From positions 124,001 to 188,000 of the forward strand of contig JABMCL010002049.1 in NCBI GenBank assembly GCA_018857735.1: a stretch of 64,000 nucleotides of DNA. Direction: 5' to 3'. This stretch comes from Alviniconcha marisindica. Taxonomy: Eukaryota > Mollusca > Gastropoda > Provannidae. Of this stretch, positions 10,401-18,890 are shown piece by piece (the first letter of the stretch is position 1; each line of letters begins with the position of its first letter). The notes below the pieces were generated by a model. It was not told the origin of the DNA. It saw only the letters and a program-made list of their open reading frames with translations, and did no database searches. A program made the translations under genes and the position numbers.

Positions 10401-10739
10401 ATGAAGTGCCCAATTTCAATGAAAGAGTAGATAGTGTAGCCCCCCCCCACACACACACACACACACATTTTCACCCCCAGTCATCCCCAACCCCCTTCCT
10501 CCTTGGGAAGTGGTGACTTAAAAATGTGCTGTTTTTGCCTTTTTCACGTCCAGGTCACCAAGAACCGGTTTGACGGAGAGCTGGGAGTGATGCTGCTCAA
10601 GTTTGACAAAGAGTCGTTGAGTTTTGCTGTGAAGGAAAGGCAAGTGAAACGGCCACTGAAGGAAGAGATGGATGCAGAGGAGAATCCTGGTCTCCATCCC
10701 CCAGTAGAGGGGCTCGAGTACCCCATAGAGGAGCACTGA
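548..10739 (+). CDS. TWNK: Twinkle mitochondrial DNA helicase (5'-partial, 9 exons)
   Basis: Twinkle is the hexameric 5'-3' replicative helicase of the mitochondrial matrix, working with DNA polymerase gamma and mtSSB. Exons: 548-704, 1897-2018, 2651-2822, 3214-3348, 4468-4541, 5085-5199, 6786-6971, 9622-9750, 10554-10739 (stop TGA 10737-10739). All junctions are GT-AG and the phases join without a break, giving 424 codons plus a partial one. In order: the end of the primase/TOPRIM-like region (LFGL, VLTS), the linker helix (HKSIVSF), Walker A GPTGSGKT at 3283-3306, Walker [10 protein letters not shown] around aspartate codon 6834-6836, the [11 protein letters not shown] segment, [18 protein letters not shown], and KNRFDGELG. 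Human Twinkle is 684 aa, so roughly 260 N-terminal residues (targeting peptide and most of the primase-like domain) lie before the window. No frame damage is seen. The identification rests on recalled family similarity over the whole helicase domain and is secure. Confidence 0.96.
735..1143 (+). repeat. 20-bp minisatellite in TWNK intron
   Basis: About 20 units of TGGCCAGTGGCTGGCTGGTC with variants (CAGTGG/CAGGGG, GGTCTG/TGTTCTG). The unit has no stop in any forward frame and its length is not a multiple of three, so three overlapping frames stay open and spell the same WLAGL-type peptide. These open frames are therefore an artefact of the repeat. The array lies between exons a and b. Confidence 0.9.
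1258..1745 (+). repeat. GGCTGGCTGACTGGTTTGTGT-type minisatellite
   Basis: Degenerate tandem repeats of about 18-24 bp (TGGCTGACTGGTTTGTGTGG and TGGCTGTGTGACTGGTTTG variants). They follow the 20-bp array in the same TWNK intron and share the TGGCTGGCTG core, suggesting a common origin. Open frames here have no coding meaning. Confidence 0.85.
1897..2018 (+). CDS. TWNK: TWNK exon b (primase-like to linker)
   Basis: It runs from acceptor ATCCAG to donor CG|GTAGGA, 122 nt, phase 0 in and two bases left over. It encodes a segment containing [19 protein letters not shown], matching the WLGDD...SWEAAKLFA block typical of animal Twinkle. The split arginine codon is completed by the next exon. Confidence 0.93.
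2019..2650 (+). other. TWNK intron b-c
   Basis: Apart from the (AT)n(AG)n run and a (GT)n run at 2579-2596, no repeat family or coding exon is recognised. An open frame at 2225-2461 has no similarity I know and lacks splice-phase support. Confidence 0.5.
2083..2120 (+). repeat. (AT)n(AG)n microsatellite
   Basis: A short ATATAT run passes directly into AGAGAG just downstream of TWNK exon b. Confidence 0.9.
2651..2822 (+). CDS. TWNK: TWNK exon c (linker region)
   Basis: 172 nt from acceptor TTGACAG to donor AAG|GTCAGG. It encodes the region between primase-like and helicase domains, including [14 protein letters not shown], the helix through which neighbouring subunits pack in the ring (family knowledge). 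It ends in phase 0. A GT-rich simple repeat starts about 30 bp after its end. Confidence 0.93.
2853..3130 (+). repeat. GT-rich simple repeat in TWNK intron
   Basis: Interrupted (GT)n with CAGTGTGTG interruptions, starting about 30 bp after the exon c donor. The VCVCVC- and HTHTHT-type open frames on both strands are repeat artefacts. Confidence 0.9.
3214..3348 (+). CDS. TWNK: TWNK exon d (Walker A)
   Basis: 135 nt from acceptor TTTCAG to donor GGG|GTACTT, phase 0 at both ends. It encodes [18 protein letters not shown] followed by the Walker A loop GPTGSGKT (codons 3283-3306), the nucleotide-binding P-loop of the RecA-like fold. Confidence 0.96.
3540..3785 (+). repeat. Dispersed repeat, copy 1 (parts A then B)
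   Basis: Part B (about 3630-3785) resembles 11395-11560: both hold ACATACTTGG/GCATACTTGG, TCAACAT, CTGCAGAA and a GCCAAAnGATnGATGnTAAAA block in the same order. Part A (3545-3615) resembles 11583-11660, which lies on the other side of part B there. Found by eye; the family is unnamed. Confidence 0.5.
3902..4069 (+). mobile_element. MITE-like element with ~24-bp inverted ends (family 1)
   Basis: The left end TTAACCCACGAAGGAGTTAA and the reverse complement of the right end (TCAACCCACAAGGGAGTTAA, right end 4046-4069) match over about 24 bp with few mismatches. The 168-bp interior has no ORF. Related copies lie at 34933-35055 and, reversed, at 51020-51178, sharing TCACCTGGCATGC and CAAGGTACATAAACTCC. 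It lies in the TWNK intron between exons d and e. A 16-base CTGATTTTAGACAATC-like sequence flanks it on both sides (near 3851 and 4072). Confidence 0.65.
4219..4478 (+). repeat. 52-bp x 5 tandem array containing the TWNK exon e acceptor
   Basis: Five units start at 4219, 4271, 4323, 4375 and 4427. Each contains GTCTGGTCTTTCCAGGTGAA, the pyrimidine tract, the AG and the first exon bases of exon e. AGs fall at 4258-4259, 4310-4311, 4362-4363, 4414-4415 and 4466-4467. Only the last is followed by coding sequence. The units differ at one or two positions. Confidence 0.92.
4468..4541 (+). CDS. TWNK: TWNK exon e (strand after Walker A)
   Basis: 74 nt encoding [20 protein letters not shown] and a few residues more, ending two bases into a codon before donor GTGAGT. 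Its acceptor TCTTTCCAG|GTGAA is the last of five near-identical copies in a 52-bp tandem array immediately upstream. Confidence 0.94.
4800..4869 (+). repeat. (GT)n microsatellite
   Basis: About 34 uninterrupted GT units in the TWNK intron between exons e and f. Confidence 0.95.
5085..5199 (+). CDS. TWNK: TWNK exon f
   Basis: 115 nt from acceptor GTTCCAG to donor GAG|GTACCG. It encodes a segment with [19 protein letters not shown] followed by [12 protein letters not shown], matching the helicase-core block DHWADRFEDLPLYFMTFHG in vertebrate Twinkle. It ends in phase 0. Confidence 0.95.
5295..6066 (+). repeat. 86-bp x 9 tandem array in TWNK intron
   Basis: Units begin with GGCAAGCC at 5295, 5381, 5467, 5553, ~5651, ~5737, ~5824, ~5910 and ~5998. 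Each holds AGTTGGCTACAGCTGAATTT and GTGCTAGTGAGTTTG. Identity falls toward the 3' end, and the fourth unit has an extra partial copy of the GGCTACAGC segment. No ORF. Lies between exons f and g. Confidence 0.92.
6067..6785 (+). other. TWNK intron f-g, 3' part
   Basis: Contains a (GT)n run at 6463-6485 and otherwise unrecognised AT-rich sequence. The intron ends in CTCTTCACCAG before exon g. Confidence 0.5.
6786..6971 (+). CDS. TWNK: TWNK exon g (Walker B)
   Basis: 186 nt, phase 0 at both ends, acceptor TTCACCAG and donor AAG|GTGCGT. It encodes [20 protein letters not shown]. The hydrophobic strand plus aspartate (codon 6834-6836) is Walker [12 protein letters not shown] near the end is the conserved strand leading to the DNA-binding loop. 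Confidence 0.96.
7328..7555 (+). repeat. CA-rich simple repeat
   Basis: Interrupted (CA)n with ACACCTG interruptions in the TWNK intron between exons g and h. Open frames on either strand are repeat artefacts. Confidence 0.85.
7556..8971 (+). other. TWNK intron g-h, unannotated part
   Basis: No gene seen. Around 7735-7860 two stretches share a (T)GGATGACnnTGCA motif and AACCCTTGCCAGC/AACCCATGCCAGC, so this may be a decayed short retroposon. The rest is unrecognised. Confidence 0.4.
8972..9246 (+). repeat. ~58-bp x 5 tandem array
   Basis: Five degenerate units containing TATTCCnnnATTCCTGAAGAAAA, CACCTCATCATGTGGTTTG and TAGTCTGTAT, with variable A runs. Lies in the TWNK intron between exons g and h. 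Confidence 0.85.
9358..9555 (+). repeat. Dispersed retroposon fragment with AAGTAAGT tail and AGCGCTATATAAAAG box
   Basis: AAGTAAGTAAGTAAG plus GGTGTTTTACACCCAG at 9359-9400 resembles, reversed, 13455-13480 and 14817-14845. The part at 9460-9550 (ATCACATG..., AGTCTGCTCAAGAGC, AGCGCTATATAAAAG) recurs reversed at about 46890-46985, and its core recurs near 17030-17065 and 27620-27655. Confidence 0.55.
9622..9750 (+). CDS. TWNK: TWNK exon h
   Basis: 129 nt, phase 0 at both ends, acceptor GCATGCAG and donor CAG|GTGGGC. It encodes [20 protein letters not shown] and RKYLQ, the glutamine-rich sensor and strand of the helicase core conserved in Twinkle and T7 gp4-type helicases. Confidence 0.95.
10120..10240 (-). 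mobile_element. tRNA-derived SINE fragment
   Basis: Read on the - strand it has a B-box-like GGGTTTGAATCCTGGG preceded by GTGGATGAAGAGTTAAGTAC and CAAGAGGTTGTGG, the usual order of a tRNA-like head. It is not a functional tRNA because no acceptor stem forms. Lies in the last TWNK intron. Confidence 0.5.
10554..10739 (+). CDS. TWNK: TWNK last exon (C-terminus)
   Basis: 61 codons plus TGA after acceptor CACGTCCAG. It starts with [11 protein letters not shown], which carries the conserved arginine/asparagine region of the helicase core, and ends in a short acidic tail rather than the long basic tail of vertebrate Twinkle. A 47-bp tandem array begins ~15 bp after the stop. Confidence 0.94.
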   Translation, partial: VTKNRFDGELGVMLLKFDKESLSFAVKERQVKRPLKEEMDAEENPGLHPPVEGLEYPIEEH

Positions 10740-10754
10740 AGCTGGGGTTTAGAG

Positions 10755-11320
10755 GCAAGAACTCTGAAACAAGTTCATCATCAAACAGTCAGCGCTCGTG
10801 GGTGAGAACTCTTAAACAACTTCATCACCAAACAGTCAGCGCTCATGGGTGAGAACTCTGAAACAACTTCATCACCAAACAGTCAGCGCTCATGGGTGAG
10901 AACTCTGAAACAACTTCATCACCAAACAGTCAGCGCTCGTGGGTGAGAACTCTGAAACAACTTCATCACCAAACAGTCAGCACTCGTGGGTGAGAACTCT
11001 TAAACAACGTCATCCCCAAACAGTCAGCGCTCGTGGGTGAGAACTCTGAAACAACTTCATCACCAAACAGTCAGCGCTCGTGGGTGAGAACTCAAACAAC
11101 GTCATCCCCAAACAGTCAGCACTCATGGGTGAGAACTCTGAAACAACTTCATCACCAAACAGTCAGCGCTCGTGGGTGAGAACTCTGAAACAACTTCATC
11201 ACCAAACAGTCAGCGCTCGTGGGTGAGAACTCTTAAACAACTTCATCACCAAACAGTCAGCGCTCATGGGGGAGAACTCTAAAGCAACATCATTCCCAAA
11301 CAGTCAGCATTCATGGCTCG
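10755..11320 (+). repeat. 47-bp x 12 tandem array directly after the TWNK stop
   Basis: Twelve units of about 47 bp, each with GTGAGAACTCTGAAACAAC and TCATCACCAAACAGTCAGCG. Variants (CTTAAACAACGTCATCCCC versus CTGAAACAACTTCATCACC) alternate, which points to higher-order duplication. It begins ~15 bp after the TGA at 10739, so it probably lies within the TWNK 3' UTR. Confidence 0.93.
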
Positions 11321-13189
11321 ACAGGTAGACATGGGAACTGGAATGCTTGGTCATAAAAAAAATAATCTGAAAATGAGGTGCCTTTTTGTCAAGCCTAGAA
11401 AGTTTGGGGAGAATGGCATACTTGGCCAAGGTCTTGAAAAATTTGGTTATTTCATGATATTGTTCAACATCTAGTCTGCAGAAGGAGAGTTCAGAAAAAA
11501 AACGACAAAAAACTTGGAAGCCAAACGATGGATGGTAAAAGAAAAATATTAGATTTATGTAACTTAAATTGGACCTGTCCTGGTTCAAATCGGTGCATCA
11601 TCCACTTGATGCACCAGGAGTTTACCATCCTTTAAATCAGGCATGTGCTGGTTACATTTTCCACCAGAAAGCATAACAAATTTCAAGTTGTGTGTGCAAC
11701 TGGGCAGTTACTTGATACATGAAATTGCTCTTGACATCTTTGAATTTTGAAGTCAGAAATCCTGCATGAACCTTGTTCAAAGTGCACATCTCAAACTGAG
11801 AAATCAACACTAACAACAATGATAATCCCTCTTTTTAGACCATGTTCAGGTGATATGTAGTGCATTCTTTCATCTTGTGTTCTAAAATATAATTTAAGAA
11901 CAAACAAAAAAAGGTGTGTGAGTGTGATCTGATGATCATCTCCTTTTTACTTAGGGCTATTGTGTCTGACCCACGGCGCTGCATAAGCTGTTGTAAGCTA
12001 CACCCTACATCTTGCCGTTGAGGTGTTGATGAAGGATAGCATCATCCCAACTGTCAGATGACAAACTGTGCAACTGGTGTTTTTTGGTTTCGTTTAATGG
12101 AAAGGATTGGTGTAATTAACCCTCTCTCTGTCTCAGTGTCTACCCAGACATTCTCCACATTTGTTTTTATTGCTGGGGTGGGGGGGTATTTTGCAGAGTG
12201 GTGTGCAGTGCTGAAAACCATATCCCGATTCACCCAAGTTTGGTCTCAACCAGTGAGAGAGGGAGACTTGTTTGGTTGTGTCATCTTGTTTTGATTTGAT
12301 GTTAAAACTACATGAGATTATTTCCAAGTTCCAACCAATAACTACACATCTGTTAAAAGAGCATTCTCCCTAGTGTTCTTTTTCAAATGAAGTACAATTG
12401 AATGAACTGCTTTTTTCACGGTCAACATTTTAAGAGATTGTTTTGATGTATTCTGTGCATTTTGTGTTGCATTTTGTGTAATTCCATATTGTGTTCATTT
12501 GCCTTTGTTATTGGCTGTAAAGATGAGTGGCAAGCATTGTATGTGCAACAGATGTAATCATTCCCATACAAATAAATGGCAAATAGTGTGAAAATCTGTA
12601 TATGATAGAGACTAGTATGGTGTAAGACTAAGAGATGAACATTTTGCATGCATGCATTTTCAATGTTGCTTGCATGGAAGGGTTTGCCTGTAACACTTTA
12701 TAGCTGACAATTTGAGCTGTGTGTGTTTGTGCATGTATGCATGCTTGTGTGTGAGAGAGACAATAAGACACATACACATGTTCCTAACTTACATAGCATG
12801 TGTCTGCTGTGAATTTTTGTGAGAGGATGTTTATAGTCGTAACCAATATATTTTCCCCATCAAATATTGAACTTGAGAATTGCAGTATTTTGTGGATTTT
12901 GTGTGTTTGTAATTGTGTTCAAGATGCAAACCAAAATATGATGTTCTTTGAATGCTTGGTTTCTTCCAGAAGCATGTTTTGAATGCTTTTTTCTTCCAGA
13001 AGCATGTTCATTTCAAATGTTCACGTTGTATATGCAAACAAAGCCGTGTGTTCTTTTATGCCTGTCGGAAATTATAACTTCAGTTATATTATAAGGCTTA
13101 GGCACTATATAAGTTTGAGATGGCTCTGCCTGAGGTACTGCCTTTGAGAGGGACCCAGGGCACAATGTTGTTGCTGTGGCATTCTTCTG
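11321..13189. other. Intergenic or TWNK 3' region
   Basis: 11395-11660 is a second copy of the dispersed repeat also seen at 3540-3785, with its two parts in the opposite order. An AATAAA lies near 12570 in ACAAATAAATGG. No coding exon or RNA gene recognised. Confidence 0.45.
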
Positions 13190-13310
13190 CTGAACACTCT
13201 GGGGCTCACCCAGTATTTGCAATTGCATGTTGACAAATGCATTCCCCCACTGAACACTCTGGGGCTCACCCAATATTTGCAATTGCATGTCGACAGATGC
13301 ATTCTATAGG
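13190..13310 (+). repeat. 60-bp tandem duplication
   Basis: GAACACTCTGGGGCTCACCC and TATTTGCAATTGCATGT occur twice at a 60-bp spacing with few differences. Confidence 0.9.
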
Positions 13311-14158
13311 GTGTGAGGAATGGGTGTATGGTCTTTTTGGGGGTCTTTTTTTTACTAAATTTTATTAATCCTCCACATGAGCAGCCAAACACCATCTTTG
13401 GAGGACTTATCTCTGTTTCTGGATGGTGCTCGCCCTGATAAAAACTGTAATGGTTGACTGGGTGTAAAACACCAAGTTAGTTAGGTACTTATTCTGGATG
13501 GTGGATGCTGTTACGCAAGGAGATTGTCATGGCTGAATATATTCCCCACATGACATAGCTGTCAACCCCTGTTGGGAGTAAACCTTAGTCCAGAGTTTGT
13601 GAACCTGTATTTCCCTTATGCAGGCCGGGGTCTTTTGTTTTTTCGCTGGTACCAGCGGCATTTTGAATTCCAATCAGCACGTGTGGCAGTGGAAGGAAGA
13701 AGCAATGTTGTGCTAAATATGCATGCACAAATTCAAATCTCACTTCTGATGAGATTTCTTAGCATATTGCACTAGGCTAGCCAGTGTGCATTTGGTGATG
13801 GCTTTCATCGGCTGCTCGTTTGACAGTTTTCCAATATTTTTGCTCAGTTTAAAACACAACAAAATCTCATGAAAATTATGTTTTCCTGTATCCATTTTCC
13901 AGTATGGCCATATCCCCCCCAAATAATGAAAAAAATGTATTTTATACTGGCAAACTGTATGGGTTGCCAGGTATGACATAACTATGCAGCACATAACATT
14001 TTCATGTAGTCTTAGTGTTCTTGCTGGTGCCAATTTGTTTTGACACAGCCCAAGCCAAAGCAGTGCTTAGGCACAATAAAAGCCAGATGGGAATGATGAT
14101 CATAAGGTTGTAGAGCTGTTGACAATCCATGGACACCTTAGACAGTTCATGGTTTGAG
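13311..14158. other. Non-coding stretch with dispersed-repeat tail
   Basis: A TGGGTGTAAAACACCAAGTT box near 13455 matches one near 14817 and, reversed, the tail at 9375-9400. No gene recognised. Confidence 0.4.
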
Positions 14159-14279
14159 TTGTGCCTTCTATCAGTGTATTGATGATGGTTGGTTTGTGTT
14201 TGATATACAGGTGCACGAGTTTACAGGGTTGTGCCTTCTGTTAGTGTGTTGATGATGGTCAGGTTGTATTTGACATACA
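14159..14279 (+). repeat. ~69-bp tandem duplication
   Basis: TTGTGCCTTCT(A/G)T(C/T)AGTGTnTTGATGATGGT followed by GTnTTTGAnATACA occurs at 14159 and again at 14228. Confidence 0.8.
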
Positions 14280-16100
14280 AACTGAAATGTATGTACTTTT
14301 AATTTCTAGTCTTAGTGCCTTGCCTCATTGGCGTATTGGCAGTTGCAAGTGTTCATAACAACTAGATGCTGTTGATATATCAGGTGTATTGTCATAATAA
14401 ACCACCACAAAGTTAGTGTATGCATGCTCTGTTTTGCTTTATACTCTCAAAGTCCACAGGTAGACCATTACTAGCGTTTGTGTGGGGGAGGGGGGGGCGG
14501 GGGGGGGGCTCATGGAGAGAAAGGAAGAGAAGAAATTGGCACTCAATTATTGATTAGTATTTAGTACAATAGCTACTTTATGAATACTTCACAGGATTTT
14601 AGGTCACCTTGGGGCCAGACTGCAGCGCTACCCAGTCCTGCCAGTATGTGCATTGTTCTAGTGCTGGCTTACATGGTTTAGAATTAGTATGTAGGATTAA
14701 AAACAAAAATGCCATGGTATCTGGACAAAAGGCATCAACTGTTCTCAACTGCCAAGATATCTTTAACCTGTGCAGCCATGCACATATGCGTCTGATATGT
14801 TTTTCATCCTCATTTGACTGGGTGTAAAACACCAAGTTACTTACTCCCCAAAGGGAGACCGGGGATGTCTGATGTCTCTCTCCTGTTTGAAATCTCAGGG
14901 CTGTCATTTGATTCCCATCTCCTGCCTTGTTCTGCAGTGCGCATGCGCGCGATCTTGTGACAGTGATAATAAAAGCCGAGGAATTTTTACCACGCTTTCC
15001 GCTTTACAACTTAAATAAAGGAAAGTGTGAACGCATAAACACTTTAACAACAAAACAAACAACAAAAGAATCAATGGCATAACAAAAGCCTGCGTTAAAA
15101 AAAAGTATACAGAGTCCAGCACGCACAACTGAACTGACACACGCACACCTACTCAAATTCGTGCGTACACGCACACACAGTGCCAAAAAAAGGACCCACA
15201 CGGCCAAAAAGGACATTAAAAAAAGAAGCTATAACCATCACTGAAATGCTGTTTGAAGAAAATTGGGGTTTTTGTTTTTTGACCATTTGAAGGCAAGACA
15301 TCGAGCTGCCATGGGACAATTTCAAAGGGAGACAATTCCAAAACTGCAGCAGACGAGCAGAAGGCACGACCACCATGCTGTTTTGTTTGGTCGGTGGGCA
15401 CGCGAAAACTTCAGCGCGCGATCCTGTGAGTGTGTGTGCGTGTCGTGTGTGTGTGTGGTTATTACGCATTGTATGAATAAGTATGTTTGTCAATGTATTA
15501 CTATTAGGCTTTGCACCAGATTCAGTCATTCCGGTCATCTCTCGTTATCATTCGTGCACTCCTTCCATTCACTCTGCTCTGGAAATTTCCGGCCACACTC
15601 TCCCAGAGTTCGTTCACTGTTGCTTTACATCCACTGACAGAGACAATAAGGACTGTTAGAAACGGGGAGCTCAAGACGTCAACCTCAACTTTCACTGACA
15701 GCTCCTGGGCTTTCTTTCTCACTCCCAGCCTTCTGCCCATCACATGCCAAGAGCCCCCCTCCCCCTCCCCCCTGCTCCCGCGCCCCTCCATCTCGTCAGC
15801 TCCACCCCACCCTCCTCACCATGACCCCATCCCACCTCTCGATGCCGCTGCAGTTTAAATTTAGTTTATCTTTCATTCTTGTCTGTAAACACCGCGCCAT
15901 ATTTATGCGTTAGATATTTTTTTCCTCTTTTTTTTCTTCCTCCTTTTTTTCTTTTTTCTCTAAGGCTTTTTAGTTGCAAAGCCGCTTTGAATCGTTGAAA
16001 GCAGTCTATAAATTCCCAATTGTTATTATTCTTCATTAGCGTGACACCGTGAGCGGTGACATGAAGCTGATGAACGCGAACCGCCGTGACTGAGTGTCAT
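14280..16100. other. Intergenic sequence, no gene recognised
   Basis: Contains a G-rich run at 14483-14510, the dispersed TGGGTGTAAAACACC box at 14817, an NRF1-type palindrome at 14938-14949, a fragment at 15640-15715 resembling the end of the 27007-27175 retroposon (CAACTTTCACTGACAGCTCC), and CT-rich sequence at 15720-15960. Open frames at 15149-15637 on both strands share no similarity I recognise. Confidence 0.4.
14938..14949. promoter_or_regulatory. NRF1-type palindromic motif
   Basis: TGCGCATGCGCG fits the metazoan NRF1 consensus YGCGCAYGCGCR exactly. NRF1 sites usually lie near start sites of housekeeping and mitochondrial genes. No gene is recognised beside this one, so function is unproven. 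Confidence 0.3.
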
Positions 16101-16364
16101 CGCCAGTCAGGCCACAGCAGTCAACACGCAGAGCTGTCTTCGTTAAACGTGTCTTCCGCCCGGAAAGCGGCCGTTGTCATGTGCAGGTCACGCCGGCTGT
16201 GAGGGGGCTGGGGCATCGGTATTTTTGATTACCCTGTGGTTCATTTTCACAATAGATGCCGCGGTGTGGTACGTGTCTGCAGAAACGCCTGGTCGACGAT
16301 ACCAGTATGTCCTAGGCTTATATGAATTTAACACGGGCAATACTACAACACACATACACGTGCG

Positions 16365-16472
16365 CTCGCACGCACGTGCACACACAAACACACACACACA
16401 TACATGCATATACACACACACACCCATACACACACACACACACACTCATACACACACACACACACACACACG
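16365..16472 (+). repeat. (CA)n microsatellite
   Basis: Interrupted CA repeat. The peptide-like open frames crossing it on both strands are artefacts. Confidence 0.9.
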
Positions 16473-16499
16473 AGCGTAGTAACTATACAAAACTTAATT

Positions 16500-17102
16500 T
16501 ATGCACAACTTAAAACGGGCAGCAAACACTGAGAGACTTGAGACAGATGAAGACAGCAGCACGGAACGGAAAGCATGGCCGGTTTATAGTTTTGGGAAAA
16601 GAAATGTCAAGGTTTGACCTGAATGCGTCCAGAGAGGGTTTCTGACTGAGAGGAAGGGGAAGGTCATTCCGACATGTAGAGGGACTCAAGACAGAAAAGG
16701 CGCGGGAACCAACGGTGCCGAAAAGTCTGGTGCGAGGAATCTGAAGGCTGAGAGGCTCAGAAGCCGAGCGGAGAGGACGGGAGGGGGTGTAAAGGAGAAG
16801 ACAGCCACAGAGATAATCGGAGCAGTGCGCAGAGACAATGGGTGACCGTTACGTGCTGGGCTTTGCATCCGCCGGAGTCAAAGTTCTGTGCAGACTGATA
16901 CTTCACAAAAGTCTTTTGGAGGAGACCATAACCTGATGTCTCCCGTGCGTATACACATGCAAAAAGATCCTCGAAACATTAAAATAACCCAGCAGGAACT
17001 AAAAACACATGAAGCACAATGACTCTACCCGAGAGCGGAGAATAGCGCTAATTTAAAAGTGATCAATAATAATTTTACCATAGGAGTTAGACCTAGTCAA
17101 TG
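16500..17102. other. Unassigned CpG-containing stretch
   Basis: Contains purine-rich sequence at 16630-16830 and a core (GAGAATAGCGCTAATTTAAAAG) near 17036 shared with 9510 and related sites. It may be a decayed retroelement; no protein similarity was seen. Confidence 0.35.
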
Positions 17103-17335
17103 TGAGCCAGTTTGGTCTAGCGGTAAGGCGCATGGCTGGTACTGTGGGCAGACTAAGAACCCCGGTTCGATTCCGCTTTGCGTATTGATTTCGCGCTCCT
17201 CGGTTTCTCTTCAAAACATTGCTGTTCATGGACATTGTCTTGTGAGTTTTCTTCTCGCAATCACAACGATATATTAAAACGCTAATCTTAATCAGCGCCG
17301 CGAAATGACGTTGGCGGTGACACTGTAATAGTGTT
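17103..17335 (+). mobile_element. tRNA-headed SINE (family A)
   Basis: The head has an A-box TTGGTCTAGCGGTAAGGCG and a B-box GGTTCGATTCC at tRNA spacing. The body, TCTTCAAAACATTGCTGTTC, ATGGACATTGTCTTGTGA and TATTAAAACG, matches copies at 25858, 34587 and, reversed, 58941. It ends near GGCGGTGACACTGTAATAG. Confidence 0.8.
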
Positions 17336-17866
17336 ATGTACTTTTATACGTGTGTTCCCCTCTCCACCCCAGCTCCCCTTTTGCGGGTGACAGGACGTCA
17401 AAATCCAAGAATAAACTAACTAACCACACCTCTTGCGTTGTCGACTAATAATAAATTTTAGTTCTTGCTTTTCGTTTTGCGCTATATATTTATTATCTGT
17501 ATGGATAGATTTGTAAAGATTTAATTTGAGAAAGGGCTGTATTTGATAAAAGTTTCGAAACTTATATTTGCTATGACAGAGTTTGATAGTCCTGATTGAG
17601 GTGAACCTGCGGGGTTGACAAGGTTTTTATTGAACTTTTTGCACCTGGGGGCTAGAAAGCAACGTTACATTCACACAACACGTTCCTTATAAACAAGTGC
17701 ATACGTACTAATAATATATTACCACAGCATTTTACACATTAGACATGAACAAGCGCTCAAACACAAATCAAAGTTGTCATAAATAACTATGGTGCACAAA
17801 GTAGAGATTAAAAAACAACAACTGTATTTTGCTGTTGGTTTGATCAAAATAACTCCAAAATCTAAC
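17336..17866. other. Non-coding, AT-rich
   Basis: No gene. It may include the decayed 3' region of the LINE fragment that follows. Confidence 0.4.
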
Positions 17867-17934
17867 ATGCTTACTATTCTTAGATTTTGAAGTCATGTTC
17901 ATGCTTACTATTCTTAGATTTTGAAGTCATGTTC
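17867..17934 (+). repeat. 34-bp tandem duplication at a LINE fragment end
   Basis: ATGCTTACTATTCTTAGATT plus TTGAAGTCATGTTC occurs twice back to back (17867-17900 and 17901-17934). The duplication covers the stop end of the LINE-derived frame. Confidence 0.9.
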
Positions 17935-18125
17935 ATTTGGCTACAACATTTGGGCACGTAGGGATGATGTGTGTAATATTTATCTACATACCTAGTTTGG
18001 TTTATTTTGACATTTTCATTGGAACAATTAAGCAAATAATAAAATTCATCTCCTACCTCACCGCTGTTACAAATAATGCATATTCTTTCGTCCTGGGGAT
18101 AGCTAAAGATCGATAGGAGGTTCAA
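17880..18125 (-). pseudogene. Non-LTR retrotransposon (LINE) reverse transcriptase C-terminal fragment
   Basis: An 81-residue frame encodes ERICIICNSGEVGDEFYYLL, then LNCSNEN and YVDKYYTHHP. The CxxC...DEFHxLxxC pattern followed by R/K-YY is the C-terminal zinc-binding tail of jockey/CR1-like LINE ORF2 proteins, common in mollusc genomes. The reverse transcriptase core is absent, so this is a 5'-truncated copy. The last residues are duplicated by a 34-bp tandem repeat. The superfamily placement is inference. Confidence 0.65.
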
Positions 18126-18419
18126 ATCAAATTACTAGTAAACCATTCTTTTTCTTCTCCTTTTTTAACTCATTCTTCTTCTTCCATCGTGAAGACCTTC
18201 GGGATACTTCGGTGGGCTGAGGAAGGAGTTACGTCGTACGACACGTGGATAAACAGTAAATGTCAAGGTATCCTGAGGGTCTCGCATTATTTTGACACAA
18301 TATTTCATGGCTGACATACTTCACGACCATCGTCTGTAGTTGACACAACAACGCAAGAGGTCGCGGCACTAGCGGTAGTTGTTATGACCGAAGTCACAAT
18401 GAACTGTCGCCTTCGCTGG

Positions 18420-18453
18420 CGTGCGCACGCACACACACGTACACACGCACGCA

Positions 18454-18534
<81 letters not shown>
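18420..18534 (+). repeat. (CA)n microsatellite
   Basis: CACG/CACA lead-in then about 38 uninterrupted CA units. Confidence 0.95.
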
Positions 18535-18537
<3 letters not shown>

Positions 18538-18764
18538 ATAATAATAATGATAAATAGAAAAGTGCGGGAAGGTGAGACCTGAAGGCTGACTTTCTCGCCG
18601 GATTCCAGCACCGACACCGCACCGGGACTACTCTGACAATAACAATAATAATAATAACGATAAGGGGAGATTTCCAGTGCGCCGATTCGTCCGGGAAGCA
18701 CAAATCGCTTTACAATGAACAATGTAACACAAAACCAGGAGAAAAGAAAATGTTACAATCTCTC

Positions 18765-18890
18765 TGCCCCTCCTCCCCCCTTCTCTATTTCTCTGTCTCC
18801 TCCCCCCCCCCCCCCTTCACCCTCTGTCTCCCCCCTCTCTCTCCCTCTCCGTCTCTCTCTCTCTCTCTCTCCCTCCTCTCTCCCTTTCCT
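18765..18890 (+). repeat. Pyrimidine (CT/C) tract
   Basis: A nearly pure C/T strand for about 125 bp, including a run of C near 18805-18816 and (CT)n at 18855-18870. Confidence 0.9.

Noticed and set aside
10755..11320. Regular short repeats resembling a CRISPR array
   Set aside because: Units are contiguous with no unique spacers, and the host is an animal; it is a minisatellite.
15149..15637. Overlapping frames of 124-129 codons on both strands
   Set aside because: No recognised similarity, low-complexity ends, and no consistent splice sites.
17103..17175. Possible functional tRNA gene
   Set aside because: A- and B-boxes are present, but the acceptor stem does not close and the same head is followed by a shared SINE body at several sites.
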